Source: a bacterium (GTDB lineage: Bacteria > Acidobacteriota > Polarisedimenticolia > Polarisedimenticolales > Polarisedimenticolaceae). Taken from it: a stretch of DNA of 64,000 nt. Both the position numbers and the translations under genes were made by a program. The first letter of the stretch is position 1. Every line of letters starts with the position of its first letter. Below the pieces are notes generated by a model, which was given only the letters and a program-made list of their open reading frames with translations, did no database searches and was not told the origin of the DNA. The stretch is from contig JAAELQ010000292.1 in assembly GCA_024226515.1 (NCBI GenBank), positions 1 to 64,000 on the forward strand, given 5' to 3'. Below are positions 25,318 through 34,163 of this stretch, in pieces.

Positions 25318-26868
25318 ATGTCACCGTCGGACCCAGGTGAGTCGCCCCGAGTGCGTTTGATCGGCTCTCTGCTCGTCGCGCTGGTTCCGCTGTTCGCCCT
25401 GTCGCTGGCCGTCGGCGTCGTTCATCGGGCGACGCTGTTCGACGCGGCGCCCACGTGGAGCGACGAGATCTATCACTGGCACCAGGCGGGCACGTTCGCG
25501 CGCGCGGGCCTCGACGGCGGCTATTACACGATCGGCGAGGCGCTGCCCCCGGCGGAGTACTCGCGGTTCTACGCCTGGGGCATGTACGGGCCGATTTTCT
25601 ACGGCACGATCGGCAAGATCACGGGCTGGGGCCTGACGACCTACCTCGCGATCAACCACCTGCTGCTCGCGGCGGCGTTGTTCGCCTTCGCCTGGACCAG
25701 CCGGCTCGACCGGGCACGGCTGGCGTGGATGGCGGCAACGCTGGTCACGTTCGTTCCGATCTACGTCTTCCTGCCGGCCTCGATGCAGCTCGGGTTGCAC
25801 CTGGCGATCGGCGTGGCGTCCGCGGCCTTCTTCCGTCCGCTGATCCTGCGCCCCCGCGTGCTTCCGTGGCCCGTGCTGCTGGCGGCGGTCGCGCTGATCG
25901 CCGGCGCGGCGCTGATCCGCCCGACGTGGGGCCTGCTGTTCGTTCCGCTGTTCTTCCTGGGCACGGGTCGGCTGACACGAGTCAGGGCCGGGGCGCTGTT
26001 CCTGCTGGCGGTCGTGTTGACGCTGGCGCTGGCGGCGCTGTTCCAGTCGTCGGCGGCCCCGTACGGGCTGCTGCGCGACGAGGTGCAGCAGCAGATCACG
26101 TCGTCGCCGCTCGACGCCGTCGCCGCCATCGCGCGCGGAGCGCTCGTGAACCTGCGCGATCTGGCCAGATACGAGTCCTACGTCTTCGGGCAGCGCTTCC
26201 AGATCCTCGGCCTGGGGCTGCTCTGGGTCGCCACCCGGTTCTTCCGGCGTCTGCGCCCGGGCGGTGACGCCGCGGTCGATTCGACCGAGCGGCTGTTCCA
26301 CGAGTACAACCTGCTCGCCGTCTTCGCGATCTCGGTCACGTTTCACGACTACCACTCCGAGGACGTCCGTGTCCTCGCCCCGCACTACCTGGCATCGTTA
26401 TTACTGATGATTCGGTTCGACCGGCGCTGGTTCCTCGCGGCCTGCGTCGCCAGCATGTTCCTGCTGATGCCCGAGGCGTACCGCGACTTTCGCCAGTACA
26501 CGAACTTCAACGGCGAGGTGCGGCGCCACCAGGACGCCTGGCACGAACAGCTCGCCGCGCTGGCCTACGACCCCGACGCCGAGAGCCCATGGTGCAACAC
26601 GCTGTCCCACTCGTACTCGTTTTTCGAGGACGAGCGGATCGGCGCGTCGATCCTGGTCGCCGTCGAGCCCGGGATCGGGCTCTCGTGGTTCGAGGACGCC
26701 AACCGCCCCGGGCAATTCAAGGCGCGCTATCTGATGCTGACCGACGACGAGCGGCAGCGGCTGGGGAGGCGGCTCGACGTCGAGCCGCTGGCTCGACTGG
26801 CCCGGGGCGCGCTATACCTCAACCGGGACGCACCCTGCCCGCGAGGTATAGAATCGGGGGGATTCTGA
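25318..26868 (+). CDS. Multi-pass membrane GT-C-like glycosyltransferase
   Basis: This 516-residue protein has about ten membrane segments. The first extracytoplasmic loop carries WSDEIYHWHQAG, with the acidic pair (Asp-Glu) expected of GT-C enzymes that use polyprenyl-phosphate sugars. The C-terminal 130 residues are soluble and include the pair SPWCNT and APCPRG. Enzymes of this class move a sugar from a lipid carrier onto a glycan or protein on the periplasmic side. It heads a run of six same-strand genes with gaps of 25 nt or less. Those genes encode a methyltransferase, an acyltransferase, GtrB-like and GtrA-like proteins and an SGNH protein. The donor and acceptor are unknown. Confidence 0.7.
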   Translation: MSPSDPGESPRVRLIGSLLVALVPLFALSLAVGVVHRATLFDAAPTWSDEIYHWHQAGTFARAGLDGGYYTIGEALPPAEYSRFYAWGMYGPIFYGTIGKITGWGLTTYLAINHLLLAAALFAFAWTSRLDRARLAWMAATLVTFVPIYVFLPASMQLGLHLAIGVASAAFFRPLILRPRVLPWPVLLAAVALIAGAALIRPTWGLLFVPLFFLGTGRLTRVRAGALFLLAVVLTLALAALFQSSAAPYGLLRDEVQQQITSSPLDAVAAIARGALVNLRDLARYESYVFGQRFQILGLGLLWVATRFFRRLRPGGDAAVDSTERLFHEYNLLAVFAISVTFHDYHSEDVRVLAPHYLASLLLMIRFDRRWFLAACVASMFLLMPEAYRDFRQYTNFNGEVRRHQDAWHEQLAALAYDPDAESPWCNTLSHSYSFFEDERIGASILVAVEPGIGLSWFEDANRPGQFKARYLMLTDDERQRLGRRLDVEPLARLARGALYLNRDAPCPRGIESGGF

Positions 26869-26892
26869 CGCCGACACGGCGTGGAGAGCTCG

Positions 26893-27651
26893 ATGGCCGA
26901 CGAACAGCCCGGACGTTTCGACAATCTCGGATTCGACGACTTTCGCAAGCTGGCGCAGGACGAGTCGCTGAGCCCGCACGAGAAGGTGGGCTTCCCCGAC
27001 TCGTACCGCGAGGGCAAGGGGCAGGCGATCTTCGCCGATATCCTCGACAAGGTCGGCCGCCTGAGGGATCAAGGTCGCACCGTCGTGGACGTCGGCGCGG
27101 GCTGCGGAGAGCTCGCGATGCTGATGATCGATCACTGTCGCACCCACAACCACGGCCTGGTGCTGATCGACTCGCCGGAGGTTCTCGATCAATTGCCGGA
27201 CGAGCCGTTCCTGACGAAGGTCGGGGGTCGCTTTCCGGGCGAGACTCGGGACGCGCTGGCCGCTCTCGTCGGCAAGACCGACGCCGTGGTGTGCTACGAC
27301 GTGCTGCAGGTCGTCTTCGCCGAGGGCAACAGCGTGGACTTCTTCGATCGCGCGCTCGAGCTGCTCGCGCCGGGAGGACAGCTTCTCTTCGGCGACATTC
27401 CGAACGTCTCGAAGCGCAAGCGGTTCTTCGCCTCGGGCACCGGCATTCAGTTTCACAAGGAGTTCATGCAGACCGAGGACGCTCCGGACGTCGAGTTCAA
27501 CGCGGTCGAGCCGCAGCAGATGGACGACGCCGTGCTGCTGGGCCTCGTGATGCGGGCACGCGCCGCAGGCTTCGACGCGTACTGGATGCCGCAGCCGGCG
27601 GAGTTGCCGATGGCGAACCGGCGCGAAGACCTGCTGGTGATCCGACCCTAG
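26893..27651 (+). CDS. Class I SAM-dependent methyltransferase (glycan operon)
   Basis: This 252-residue Rossmann methyltransferase has motif I as VVDVGAGCGELAMLM, an acidic strand-2 end LVLIDSPEV, motif II AVVCYDVLQVVF and a post-II strand APGGQLLFGDIPN. The ATG at 26893 is chosen because GGAGAG lies 4 nt upstream; a GTG at 26881 is in frame but poorly placed. It is cytosolic. In this operon it probably methylates a nucleotide-sugar or a lipid-linked sugar, but the sequence does not show the substrate. A TATAGAAT box at 26847-26854 could add an internal promoter. Confidence 0.8.
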   Translation: MADEQPGRFDNLGFDDFRKLAQDESLSPHEKVGFPDSYREGKGQAIFADILDKVGRLRDQGRTVVDVGAGCGELAMLMIDHCRTHNHGLVLIDSPEVLDQLPDEPFLTKVGGRFPGETRDALAALVGKTDAVVCYDVLQVVFAEGNSVDFFDRALELLAPGGQLLFGDIPNVSKRKRFFASGTGIQFHKEFMQTEDAPDVEFNAVEPQQMDDAVLLGLVMRARAAGFDAYWMPQPAELPMANRREDLLVIRP

Positions 27652-27662
27652 AGGCCCGACCG

Positions 27663-28640
27663 ATGGAGATCGAGCGCTACACCCCCGCGCGGAAGGCCGA
27701 GTGGGACGAGTTCATCCGCCGCAGCAAGAACGGCACGTTCCTGTTTCTGCGGGACTACATGGACTACCACGAAGACCGGTTCCGCGATCACTCGTTGATG
27801 GTGCGCGACGCCAGGGGCCGGCTGCTGGCGCTGCTTCCGGCGCACGAGAACGGGAAGCGGCTGTGCAGCCACGAGGGACTGACCTACGGCGGGTTCGTCA
27901 GCGACGATTCGATGAAGGCGCTGAAGATGGTCGCCGTGTTCGCAGAATCGCTGAGTTACCTGAAGCAACACGACTTCGAGAGTGTGACGTACCGCACGAT
28001 CCCGCACATCTACCACCGCGCCCCGGCGCAGGAAGACCTGTACGCCCTGCTGCTGAGCGACGCCGAGCTCTACAGCCGCGTCGTCATCAGCGCCGTGCCG
28101 GGCCACCACCGGCTGCCGTTCCAGGAGTTGCGCCGCCGCGGCAGCAAGAAAGCGTCGAATCTGGGTGTCACGGTCGGGGCCAGCGAGGACTTCGACAGCT
28201 ACTGGAAGATCCTCGGCGACGTGCTGGCCGAGACCTATGACGCCAAGCCCGTGCACGCGCTCGGCGAGATTCGACTGCTGCACGATCGCTTCCCCGACAA
28301 CGTCAAGCTCTACGCCGCCGATCTCGACGGTGAGATGGTCGGCGGAGTCGTCGTCTACGACACCGCGCGCGTCGCGCGCGCGCAGTACATTGCCGCCAGC
28401 GAGGCGGGAAAGAAGTGCAACGCCCTGGATCGTGTGTTCGACTACCTGCTGAATCAGGAGTTCCGCGACAAGCCGTTCTTCGAGTTCGGCACATCTCAGG
28501 TTCCCGACAGCGACAACCTCAACCGTGGCCTGATCGAGCAAAAGGAGGGCTTCGGGGCGCGCACAGTGGTCTACGATTACTATCGTATCGATCTGACGCG
28601 CTGGACCCCGGACGCGCTGCAGGGCGCGCTGAACGCATGA
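27663..28640 (+). CDS. GNAT/FemAB-like acyltransferase
   Basis: This 325-residue protein resembles the FemAB-related half of the GNAT superfamily: an N-terminal WDEFIRRSKNGTFLFLRDYMDYH segment, then a second GNAT-like fold with AADLDGEMVGGVVVYD, ARAQYIAASEAGKKCNALD and FFEFGTSQVPDSDNLNRGLIEQKEGFGA. Family members add an amino acid or acyl group to lipid-linked sugars or peptidoglycan precursors. The ATG at 27663 follows TAGAGG by 8 nt. It lies between the methyltransferase (12-nt gap) and the GtrB-like glycosyltransferase (16-nt gap), so N-acylation of a lipid-linked amino sugar is a reasonable inference. Confidence 0.8.
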   Translation: MEIERYTPARKAEWDEFIRRSKNGTFLFLRDYMDYHEDRFRDHSLMVRDARGRLLALLPAHENGKRLCSHEGLTYGGFVSDDSMKALKMVAVFAESLSYLKQHDFESVTYRTIPHIYHRAPAQEDLYALLLSDAELYSRVVISAVPGHHRLPFQELRRRGSKKASNLGVTVGASEDFDSYWKILGDVLAETYDAKPVHALGEIRLLHDRFPDNVKLYAADLDGEMVGGVVVYDTARVARAQYIAASEAGKKCNALDRVFDYLLNQEFRDKPFFEFGTSQVPDSDNLNRGLIEQKEGFGARTVVYDYYRIDLTRWTPDALQGALNA

Positions 28641-28656
28641 GGAAGAACTCGCCGCG

Positions 28657-29580
28657 ATGAAGACCGTCTCCGTCATCGTTCCCGTCTACTACAACGAGGG
28701 CTCTCTCGCCCCGCTGTTCGACGAGTTGACCCGGGTCGAAGAGCAGATCGCGGCGATGGACTGCTGCCTCGAGCTGGTATTCGTCGACGACGGCTCCGGA
28801 GACGACTCGCTGGCCGAGCTGTTGAAGATCAAGCAGCGGCGCGGCGACGTGAAGATCGTGAAGCTGGCGCGCAACTTCGGCGCCTTCGAGGCCTCGAAGG
28901 TGGGCCTGCGTTTCATCAGCGGCGACTGCTTCATGTGGCTCTCCGCCGACCTGCAGGACCCGCCCGAGCTGATCCCGAGCATGGTCGAGAAGTGGCTGGC
29001 CGGTTCGAAGTTCGTGATCTACGCCCGCGACGGACGCGACGACCCCTTCCTGCAGAAGCTGTTCGGCGGCATCTATTACTGGCTGCTGCGCCGGCTGGTC
29101 GTGCCGAACTACCCGACGGGCGGATTCGACCTGGCGCTGATGGACAAGGTGCTGCTGCCGCACCTGCGCGACAGCGGCAAGAACATCAACACGACGCTGC
29201 TCGAGTACTGGCTGGGCTTCAAGCCCGAGGTCCTGCGCTATCGACGCCGCGAGCGGGAGCACGGCCAGTCGATGTGGACGCTGAGCAAGCGCTTCAAGCT
29301 GGCCCTGGATACGTTCCTCGGCTTCTCGTTCGTGCCGATCCGACTCATCACCGGAATCGGGTTGAGCGTGTCGTTCATCAGCATGATCTACGGCATGGTG
29401 ACCACCGCCTACGCATGGTTCGGCGTGCGCGGCGCCCCGGGCTGGCCGACGCTGGTCGCGTTGATCACGTTCCTGATCGGGCTGGTCATCGTGATGCTGG
29501 GGATCATCGGCGAGTACGTCTGGCGCATCTACGACGAGGTCAACAAGGTCCCGGAAGTCGTCATTGACGAAGTTTTTTGA
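28657..29580 (+). CDS. GtrB/DPM1-like family 2 glycosyltransferase
   Basis: This 307-residue protein has a GT-A catalytic domain (1 to about 225) and two C-terminal membrane helices (about 230-250 and 267-290). Key motifs are VSVIVPVYYNEGSL, LVFVDDGSGDDSL, MWLSADLQDPPELI (the DxD-type metal site, seen as ADLQD), TGGFDLALMDK and RYRRREREHGQSMW (the QxxRW-like end). It makes polyprenyl-phosphate-linked sugar from a nucleotide sugar at the inner face of the membrane. The next gene, a GtrA-like flippase, overlaps its end by 17 nt, the usual pairing. The sugar is not determined. Confidence 0.9.
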   Translation: MKTVSVIVPVYYNEGSLAPLFDELTRVEEQIAAMDCCLELVFVDDGSGDDSLAELLKIKQRRGDVKIVKLARNFGAFEASKVGLRFISGDCFMWLSADLQDPPELIPSMVEKWLAGSKFVIYARDGRDDPFLQKLFGGIYYWLLRRLVVPNYPTGGFDLALMDKVLLPHLRDSGKNINTTLLEYWLGFKPEVLRYRRREREHGQSMWTLSKRFKLALDTFLGFSFVPIRLITGIGLSVSFISMIYGMVTTAYAWFGVRGAPGWPTLVALITFLIGLVIVMLGIIGEYVWRIYDEVNKVPEVVIDEVF

Positions 29581-29959
29581 ATCCGAGATCGTCCGCTTCG
29601 TGATCGTCGGCGGGGTGAACACGGGGCTGACCCAGTTGCTCTACATGGGGTTGCTGTTCGTCATGTCCTACACGGCGTCCTACACCGTGTCCTACGTCGC
29701 CGGCATCTTCCTGTCGTACTGGCTCAACTCACGCTACGTCTTCCGGCAACCGCTGCAGTGGAGCAAGGCTCTGCAGTTTCCGTTGGTCTATCTGGCCCAG
29801 TACGTCCTGGGCGTCGCCCTGCTGTACGTGATGATCGAATGGCTGGGAGTCCACGAGATGATCGCGCCGCTCCCCGTCGTCGCGCTCATCGTGCCCGTCA
29901 CGTTCCTGATGAGCCGCTACATCATCAAGCGGCCGGGCAAGACCCCGGTCGGCGGCTGA
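29564..29959 (+). CDS. GtrA-family membrane protein
   Basis: This 131-residue protein has four membrane segments. It carries the GtrA signature FVIVGGVNTGLTQLLYMGL near the N-terminus and ISYWLNSRYVF-like residues (FLSYWLNSRYVFRQP) after helix 2. GtrA proteins are thought to flip polyprenyl-phosphate sugars made by GtrB-type enzymes to the outer leaflet. The start is a TTG at 29564 inside the end of the GtrB-like gene; no ATG or GTG is available at that position, so translational coupling is likely. Confidence 0.85.
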   Translation: MTKFFESEIVRFVIVGGVNTGLTQLLYMGLLFVMSYTASYTVSYVAGIFLSYWLNSRYVFRQPLQWSKALQFPLVYLAQYVLGVALLYVMIEWLGVHEMIAPLPVVALIVPVTFLMSRYIIKRPGKTPVGG

Positions 29960-29961
29960 CC

Positions 29962-31182
29962 GTGGGCAAACCGCTAAAGGGGATTCTGGCCGCGGTCGTC
30001 TCGCTGACGCTGACCCTGCTGCTGCTCGAGGGACTGGCGTTCGTCGCCGCGGGCTTCCGCCAGACCGGCGACTCGATCTACTACGACAAGCCGTGCGCGA
30101 AGTTCAACCCGATCTACGGCTACCGCTACACTCCCGGGACGTGCCGCGTCGCCCGGATCGTCGGCGGGAGAATCAGCTACGACGAGACCTTCGACATCAA
30201 CTCCCGCGGTTTTGTCGCGCCGCAGGAGTACACGCCGGCCAAGCAATCCCCCGAACGGTACCGCTACGTCGCGTTCGGCGACTCGTTCACCGAGGCGTCG
30301 TTCTTGCCGCGCAACTGGCCGCAGCAGCTGCAGACGTTGTGGAACGAGAACGGCGTTCGAGACTCCGAGATCTACAGCTTCGCCGTGGACGGTGGAGGCC
30401 TGGCCAACTGGCACCGGATCTTCTTCCTGGACGTGGTGCCGAACTACGACTTCGACGCGCTGATCATCGCGTCGTTCGTCGACAACCTGAAGCGCGAGTT
30501 CTCGATCCTGCACATGGACGACGAGCGCGCCTACTTCAAGCGCTTCCCGCGCCCCTTCGACAGCCGGCAGACCTTTCTCGCGCGGGGTCTGCCGCGGATG
30601 GAGGCGACGTACGAGATCGTCGGCGAGACGCGGTTCGACGAGTTGATCGACGCGGCGCAACGCGGCGGCGAATGGCATCGACCGCCGTTGCGACTTCACG
30701 GTCTCGACTGGCTGCTCGAGCGCCGATCGAACCGGAACCAGGCGCAGCGCGTCGCGGAGGAGATGGCCCACGCCAACCGCGCGGTCGAGAGCCTGCCCGA
30801 GGGCGCCGGGCGCGACGTCGTGCTGACCCATCTGACGCGACGCTACGGCCCCGGCGCCGCAAGACAGCTGGCGCAGGTCCTCGACCACTGCAACCAGCAC
30901 GGAAAGCCCGTGATTCTGGCCGCCGTTCCGCACAAGGAGACGTTGCTCGCCGGATTACAGCACGGGGACCGGGCGCGCGAGAACTTCCACCAGCGTGAAC
31001 TGAGACTGGTCGCCGCGGCCTTCGGAATCGAGTACTTCGACGGCTACGCTGCATTCTCGGACGTGACGCCGAGACGGATCAACGACGAGCTGTGGCTGCA
31101 GAACGACGGCCACTGGAACGAGAACGGGTCGGACCGGTTCGCCGCTGCGCTACACGATTTCCTGCGCGACCGGTCCCGCTGA
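29962..31182 (+). CDS. Membrane-anchored SGNH hydrolase-like protein
   Basis: This 406-residue protein has one N-terminal membrane anchor (GILAAVVSLTLTLLLLEGLAF) and a periplasmic SGNH-type domain. The block I serine is in RYVAFGDSFTEAS. The C-terminal DGHWNENGSDRFA supplies the Asp and His of the triad, similar to AlgX/DltD-like acetyl-group enzymes. It may add or remove O-acetyl groups on the glycan assembled by this operon. The GTG at 29962 starts 2 nt after the GtrA stop and is the best in-frame start for the anchor. A second SGNH protein is encoded at 47050. Confidence 0.75.
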   Translation: MGKPLKGILAAVVSLTLTLLLLEGLAFVAAGFRQTGDSIYYDKPCAKFNPIYGYRYTPGTCRVARIVGGRISYDETFDINSRGFVAPQEYTPAKQSPERYRYVAFGDSFTEASFLPRNWPQQLQTLWNENGVRDSEIYSFAVDGGGLANWHRIFFLDVVPNYDFDALIIASFVDNLKREFSILHMDDERAYFKRFPRPFDSRQTFLARGLPRMEATYEIVGETRFDELIDAAQRGGEWHRPPLRLHGLDWLLERRSNRNQAQRVAEEMAHANRAVESLPEGAGRDVVLTHLTRRYGPGAARQLAQVLDHCNQHGKPVILAAVPHKETLLAGLQHGDRARENFHQRELRLVAAAFGIEYFDGYAAFSDVTPRRINDELWLQNDGHWNENGSDRFAAALHDFLRDRSR

Positions 31183-31199
31183 CCCGGCAGGTTGCGAGC

Positions 31200-33521
31200 T
31201 CAGAGGCAAGGTGCCGCGTTGGGCCTCTCATCGCCCTCGCCGTCGGCCCCGAGGCTGCCCTCGATCGGCAGCGCGCTCTCCGGATCCGGGTAGACCCCGG
31301 TGACGAGATAGAAGAAGGTCTGTCCCGAGACGGGCGCGGCCCCGTCGAGGAACTCCGGCGCCGCGAGCCCGCTGAGCAGGCAGGTGCCGTAGCTGCCGGC
31401 CAGCAGTTCCGGCCGCGACGCGCGATACACGTTGTAGGACTGCACGTGAGGACTGGCCGTTCCGCTGAACGCCGGACCCTGCGGAGCGAGGTCCGTGACC
31501 AGCGTCGCCGCCTCGAAGCCCGCCTCGAGCGCCCGCAGCTTGCCGTACCCGAACTCCATGTTGGGCGTGACCCCGGTGAAGGTGTCGCTGCGCGCCGCGC
31601 GGAGAATCGAGAGCTTCAGCGCCGGCCCGTCGAGCTGCGGGTTCAGTGACAGCAGCAGCGCCGCGGCGCCCGCCACGTGCGGTGTGGCCATGCTGGTTCC
31701 GCGGTTGTTGGCGTGCTCGCCGTCGCGCTCGCGAAATGCGTCGCTGGGCGGCGTGGCGTCCTGGGCGGAGATGCTGGCCGCGACCCACTCCCCCGGCGCG
31801 GCCAGGTCCGGCTTGACGCGCCCGTCTCGCGTCGGGCCGATGCTGGAGAAGAACGAGCGGCTGCCGACCTCGGTCGTGCCACAACACGGGCCGGTCGTGT
31901 CCCCCGCGTTGTTGGACCACATGTCCTTGGCCACGTACGAGGCGGCGGTGATTCCCGTGCGGCTGGTGCCGGGCGTGATCAGGCTGCCCGCGAGATCGAA
32001 ATGCTCGAGGTTGACGTAGCTGCGGTTGCGCGTGCTCGCCGCGTTCCACACGTGGAACGGAACGCCGCTGGGTCCGATCGCGTCGGCGACGATCTCCAGT
32101 GTGTACGTTCCCGGCTGGGGATCGATCACCGGGGCGCAGTCCGCGCTGTCCCAGATCTCGACGAACACCTGGTTGTCGCCGTTGGCCGGATCCGGGGCGT
32201 TGCTCGCGTCCACCTGAACCGCGCCCGAGGGCGTGCACACGATCCCGGAGTCCTGCCCCCACGCGGCCGTGACGGTCTGACCGTCGGGCGTCTCCAGGCT
32301 GACCGTCGCGCGATCCGATCCCGCGTACCACAGGTCGAGCCAGATCGAGTCTTCTTCGTCCTCCTCGTCGACGTCGCCGTCGGGCAGGTCGAACGTGTTC
32401 GTGAACGTCTCGCCCTGTGTCAGATTGCCCTGCCAGTGGTGGTGCCGGCCGGTCGAGCCGGAGTTGCCGCCGGCCAGCGCGAGCTGGGCGCCCGGGAGCC
32501 CCGGGCCGACGACCGCCTCGATGGCCAGCTCGGTCGCCGACGTCCCGTCGTGCGCGCCGAGACTGCTGCCGAGGCTCATGTTGCCGACCCAGGGCCTCTG
32601 CGCCGCCTGCGCGAACTGGTCGATGAACTGCACGGCCGCGACGAGATCGCAGTCGTCGCAGAACTCCGCGTCGGGTCCCTCGAATACCTTGACGACCAGG
32701 ATGTCCGCTTGCGGCGCGACGCCGGCGAACGTCCCCGGCGGAACGAGATTGCCCGTGGCGCGTCCGTTGCCGGCGGCCGTACCGGCGACGTGCGTGCCGT
32801 GGCCGTGGACATCCTCGGTCAGCAACGAGCCGGGGCCGGCCAGGGCCACATCGATCTCGGCCTGCGAGTAGTACGCACCGAACCCGAAGCCCGCGGGCGG
32901 CGGATGGCCGAGGTCCGAGATCGTCTGGTCCCAGATCCCGACGATGCGTGTCGTGCCGTCCTGGTTGCGGAAGTCGTCGTTGGTCCAGTCGATTCCCGTG
33001 TCGGCGACGGCGACGATCACACCTGCACCGCTGCTACCCAGCGTCGCGGTCGCCGCGTCGGACGCCACGTGGTCGGAGCCCGTGCTGATCTCGGTCATCA
33101 GCTCGAACGAAGCCGCGGCCTTCAACCAGCGGATCTCCGCCAGCGATGCGACCTCGGCGATCGAGCGCGTGGGCAGCCTCAGCGAGACCGCCGGTCCGAC
33201 TCGACCGAGCAGCTCCGCTCCGCGTGCCTCGAGCAGTCGGCGCAGGGCCTCCCCGTCGGGTGCGGTCGGGGCGAGCCGGCCCGCTACGCGAATCCACGCC
33301 TCGCCGTCGGCGGTATCGACGCGAACGAAGGCGGGCAGGGTGCGCAGCGCTTCCGCCGACCCGGCGCGCAGCAACTCCTCGCTGCCGTCCTGCGTGCGCG
33401 ACGTTCCCGTCGCGACCCGTTTCAGGAACGGACCGAGCTTCGCGGCCCAGCCCTCGGTCTCCGCCGCGGCCGGCGCAAGAGCGAGAACGGCGATGACGGC
33501 GATGGCGACTGGCTTCGGCAC
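31200..33521 (-). CDS. Secreted subtilisin-family serine protease (S8)
   Basis: This 773-residue protein has a signal peptide (about 1-20), an N-terminal propeptide-like region, and a subtilase domain with the full triad: Asp174 in VADTGIDW, His241 in HGHGTHVAG and Ser610 in GTSMATPHVAG. A beta-sandwich insert (about 360-500) with an acidic DEEDEED loop separates His and Ser, as in PA-domain or lactocepin-like subtilases. The C-terminal 95 residues form the shared module SYNVYRASRP, YGTCLLSG, FFYLVTG and GDERPNAAPCL, strikingly like the tail of the protein at 41488. The GTG at 33521 is chosen because it opens the signal peptide; a TTG at 33557 is the alternative. It is likely to degrade extracellular protein. 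Confidence 0.9.
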   Translation of the reverse strand: MPKPVAIAVIAVLALAPAAAETEGWAAKLGPFLKRVATGTSRTQDGSEELLRAGSAEALRTLPAFVRVDTADGEAWIRVAGRLAPTAPDGEALRRLLEARGAELLGRVGPAVSLRLPTRSIAEVASLAEIRWLKAAASFELMTEISTGSDHVASDAATATLGSSGAGVIVAVADTGIDWTNDDFRNQDGTTRIVGIWDQTISDLGHPPPAGFGFGAYYSQAEIDVALAGPGSLLTEDVHGHGTHVAGTAAGNGRATGNLVPPGTFAGVAPQADILVVKVFEGPDAEFCDDCDLVAAVQFIDQFAQAAQRPWVGNMSLGSSLGAHDGTSATELAIEAVVGPGLPGAQLALAGGNSGSTGRHHHWQGNLTQGETFTNTFDLPDGDVDEEDEEDSIWLDLWYAGSDRATVSLETPDGQTVTAAWGQDSGIVCTPSGAVQVDASNAPDPANGDNQVFVEIWDSADCAPVIDPQPGTYTLEIVADAIGPSGVPFHVWNAASTRNRSYVNLEHFDLAGSLITPGTSRTGITAASYVAKDMWSNNAGDTTGPCCGTTEVGSRSFFSSIGPTRDGRVKPDLAAPGEWVAASISAQDATPPSDAFRERDGEHANNRGTSMATPHVAGAAALLLSLNPQLDGPALKLSILRAARSDTFTGVTPNMEFGYGKLRALEAGFEAATLVTDLAPQGPAFSGTASPHVQSYNVYRASRPELLAGSYGTCLLSGLAAPEFLDGAAPVSGQTFFYLVTGVYPDPESALPIEGSLGADGEGDERPNAAPCL

Positions 33522-33531
33522 GACCGGAAAC

Positions 33532-34038
33532 CTACGCCGACCTACCCCGATCGGCAACGAAAGCCTGGACGCTGCGCTCCTCCCCTTCCCGCGCCGGCGT
33601 CGCCGTGGGTTCGGGGCCCATGCGCCGCGACTTGCGAAACGTCAGGATGAAGTAGGAACCGATCAACGCCGCAGCGGGGATCGCGACGCCGAGCCACGGC
33701 CCCAGCCGATCGCCGGCGGCCAGGGTGGTCAGGCTGATCGCGACCGCAACCCACATCACGATCAACGCGGTGATCCGCGCGCGAAGCGGCAGCGGGCGAT
33801 CGCCGCGTACGAAGGGCAGGAAAGGACGAAAGACGCGTATCCGGAAGAACCGTTCCTCGAGTCGCGGGAAGCTGCGGGCGAACAGGTAGGAGGCCGCGAT
33901 GAGGAAGATGGTCGTCGGCAGACCGGGCAAGAACACACCGACGAAAGCGAGCGCCACGCAGACCACGCCGACGCCGGCAAGCAACAGCCGACGCGGCGAG
34001 CTCCAGAACGAACCGGCCTTGGCTCCGATCTCGGACAT
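33532..34038 (-). CDS. DUF454/YbaN-family inner-membrane protein
   Basis: This 168-residue protein has three or four membrane segments. The family signature is present: VGVFLPGLPTTIFLIAASYLFARSFPRLEERF, then RVFRPFLPF and a pair of hydrophobic helices (ITALIVMWVAVAISLTTLA and LGVAIPAAALIGSYFIL). The function of the family is not established. The ATG at 34038 with TAGGT just upstream is used, since the preceding in-frame residues are low-complexity. It lies 10 nt before the subtilase start, so the two may be co-transcribed. Confidence 0.85.
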   Translation of the reverse strand: MSEIGAKAGSFWSSPRRLLLAGVGVVCVALAFVGVFLPGLPTTIFLIAASYLFARSFPRLEERFFRIRVFRPFLPFVRGDRPLPLRARITALIVMWVAVAISLTTLAAGDRLGPWLGVAIPAAALIGSYFILTFRKSRRMGPEPTATPAREGEERSVQAFVADRGRSA

Positions 34039-34163
34039 ACCTACTAGGGTTACCCAACTCGATGCCGGTGCGCCAGGAGTTCCGGGTTGTCCCCGTCCGG
34101 TCGCCCGAATCGCCACGGGTTCTCGTGACGTTCGGCCTATCATGGGCTCGTGGAGGGCAGCCT

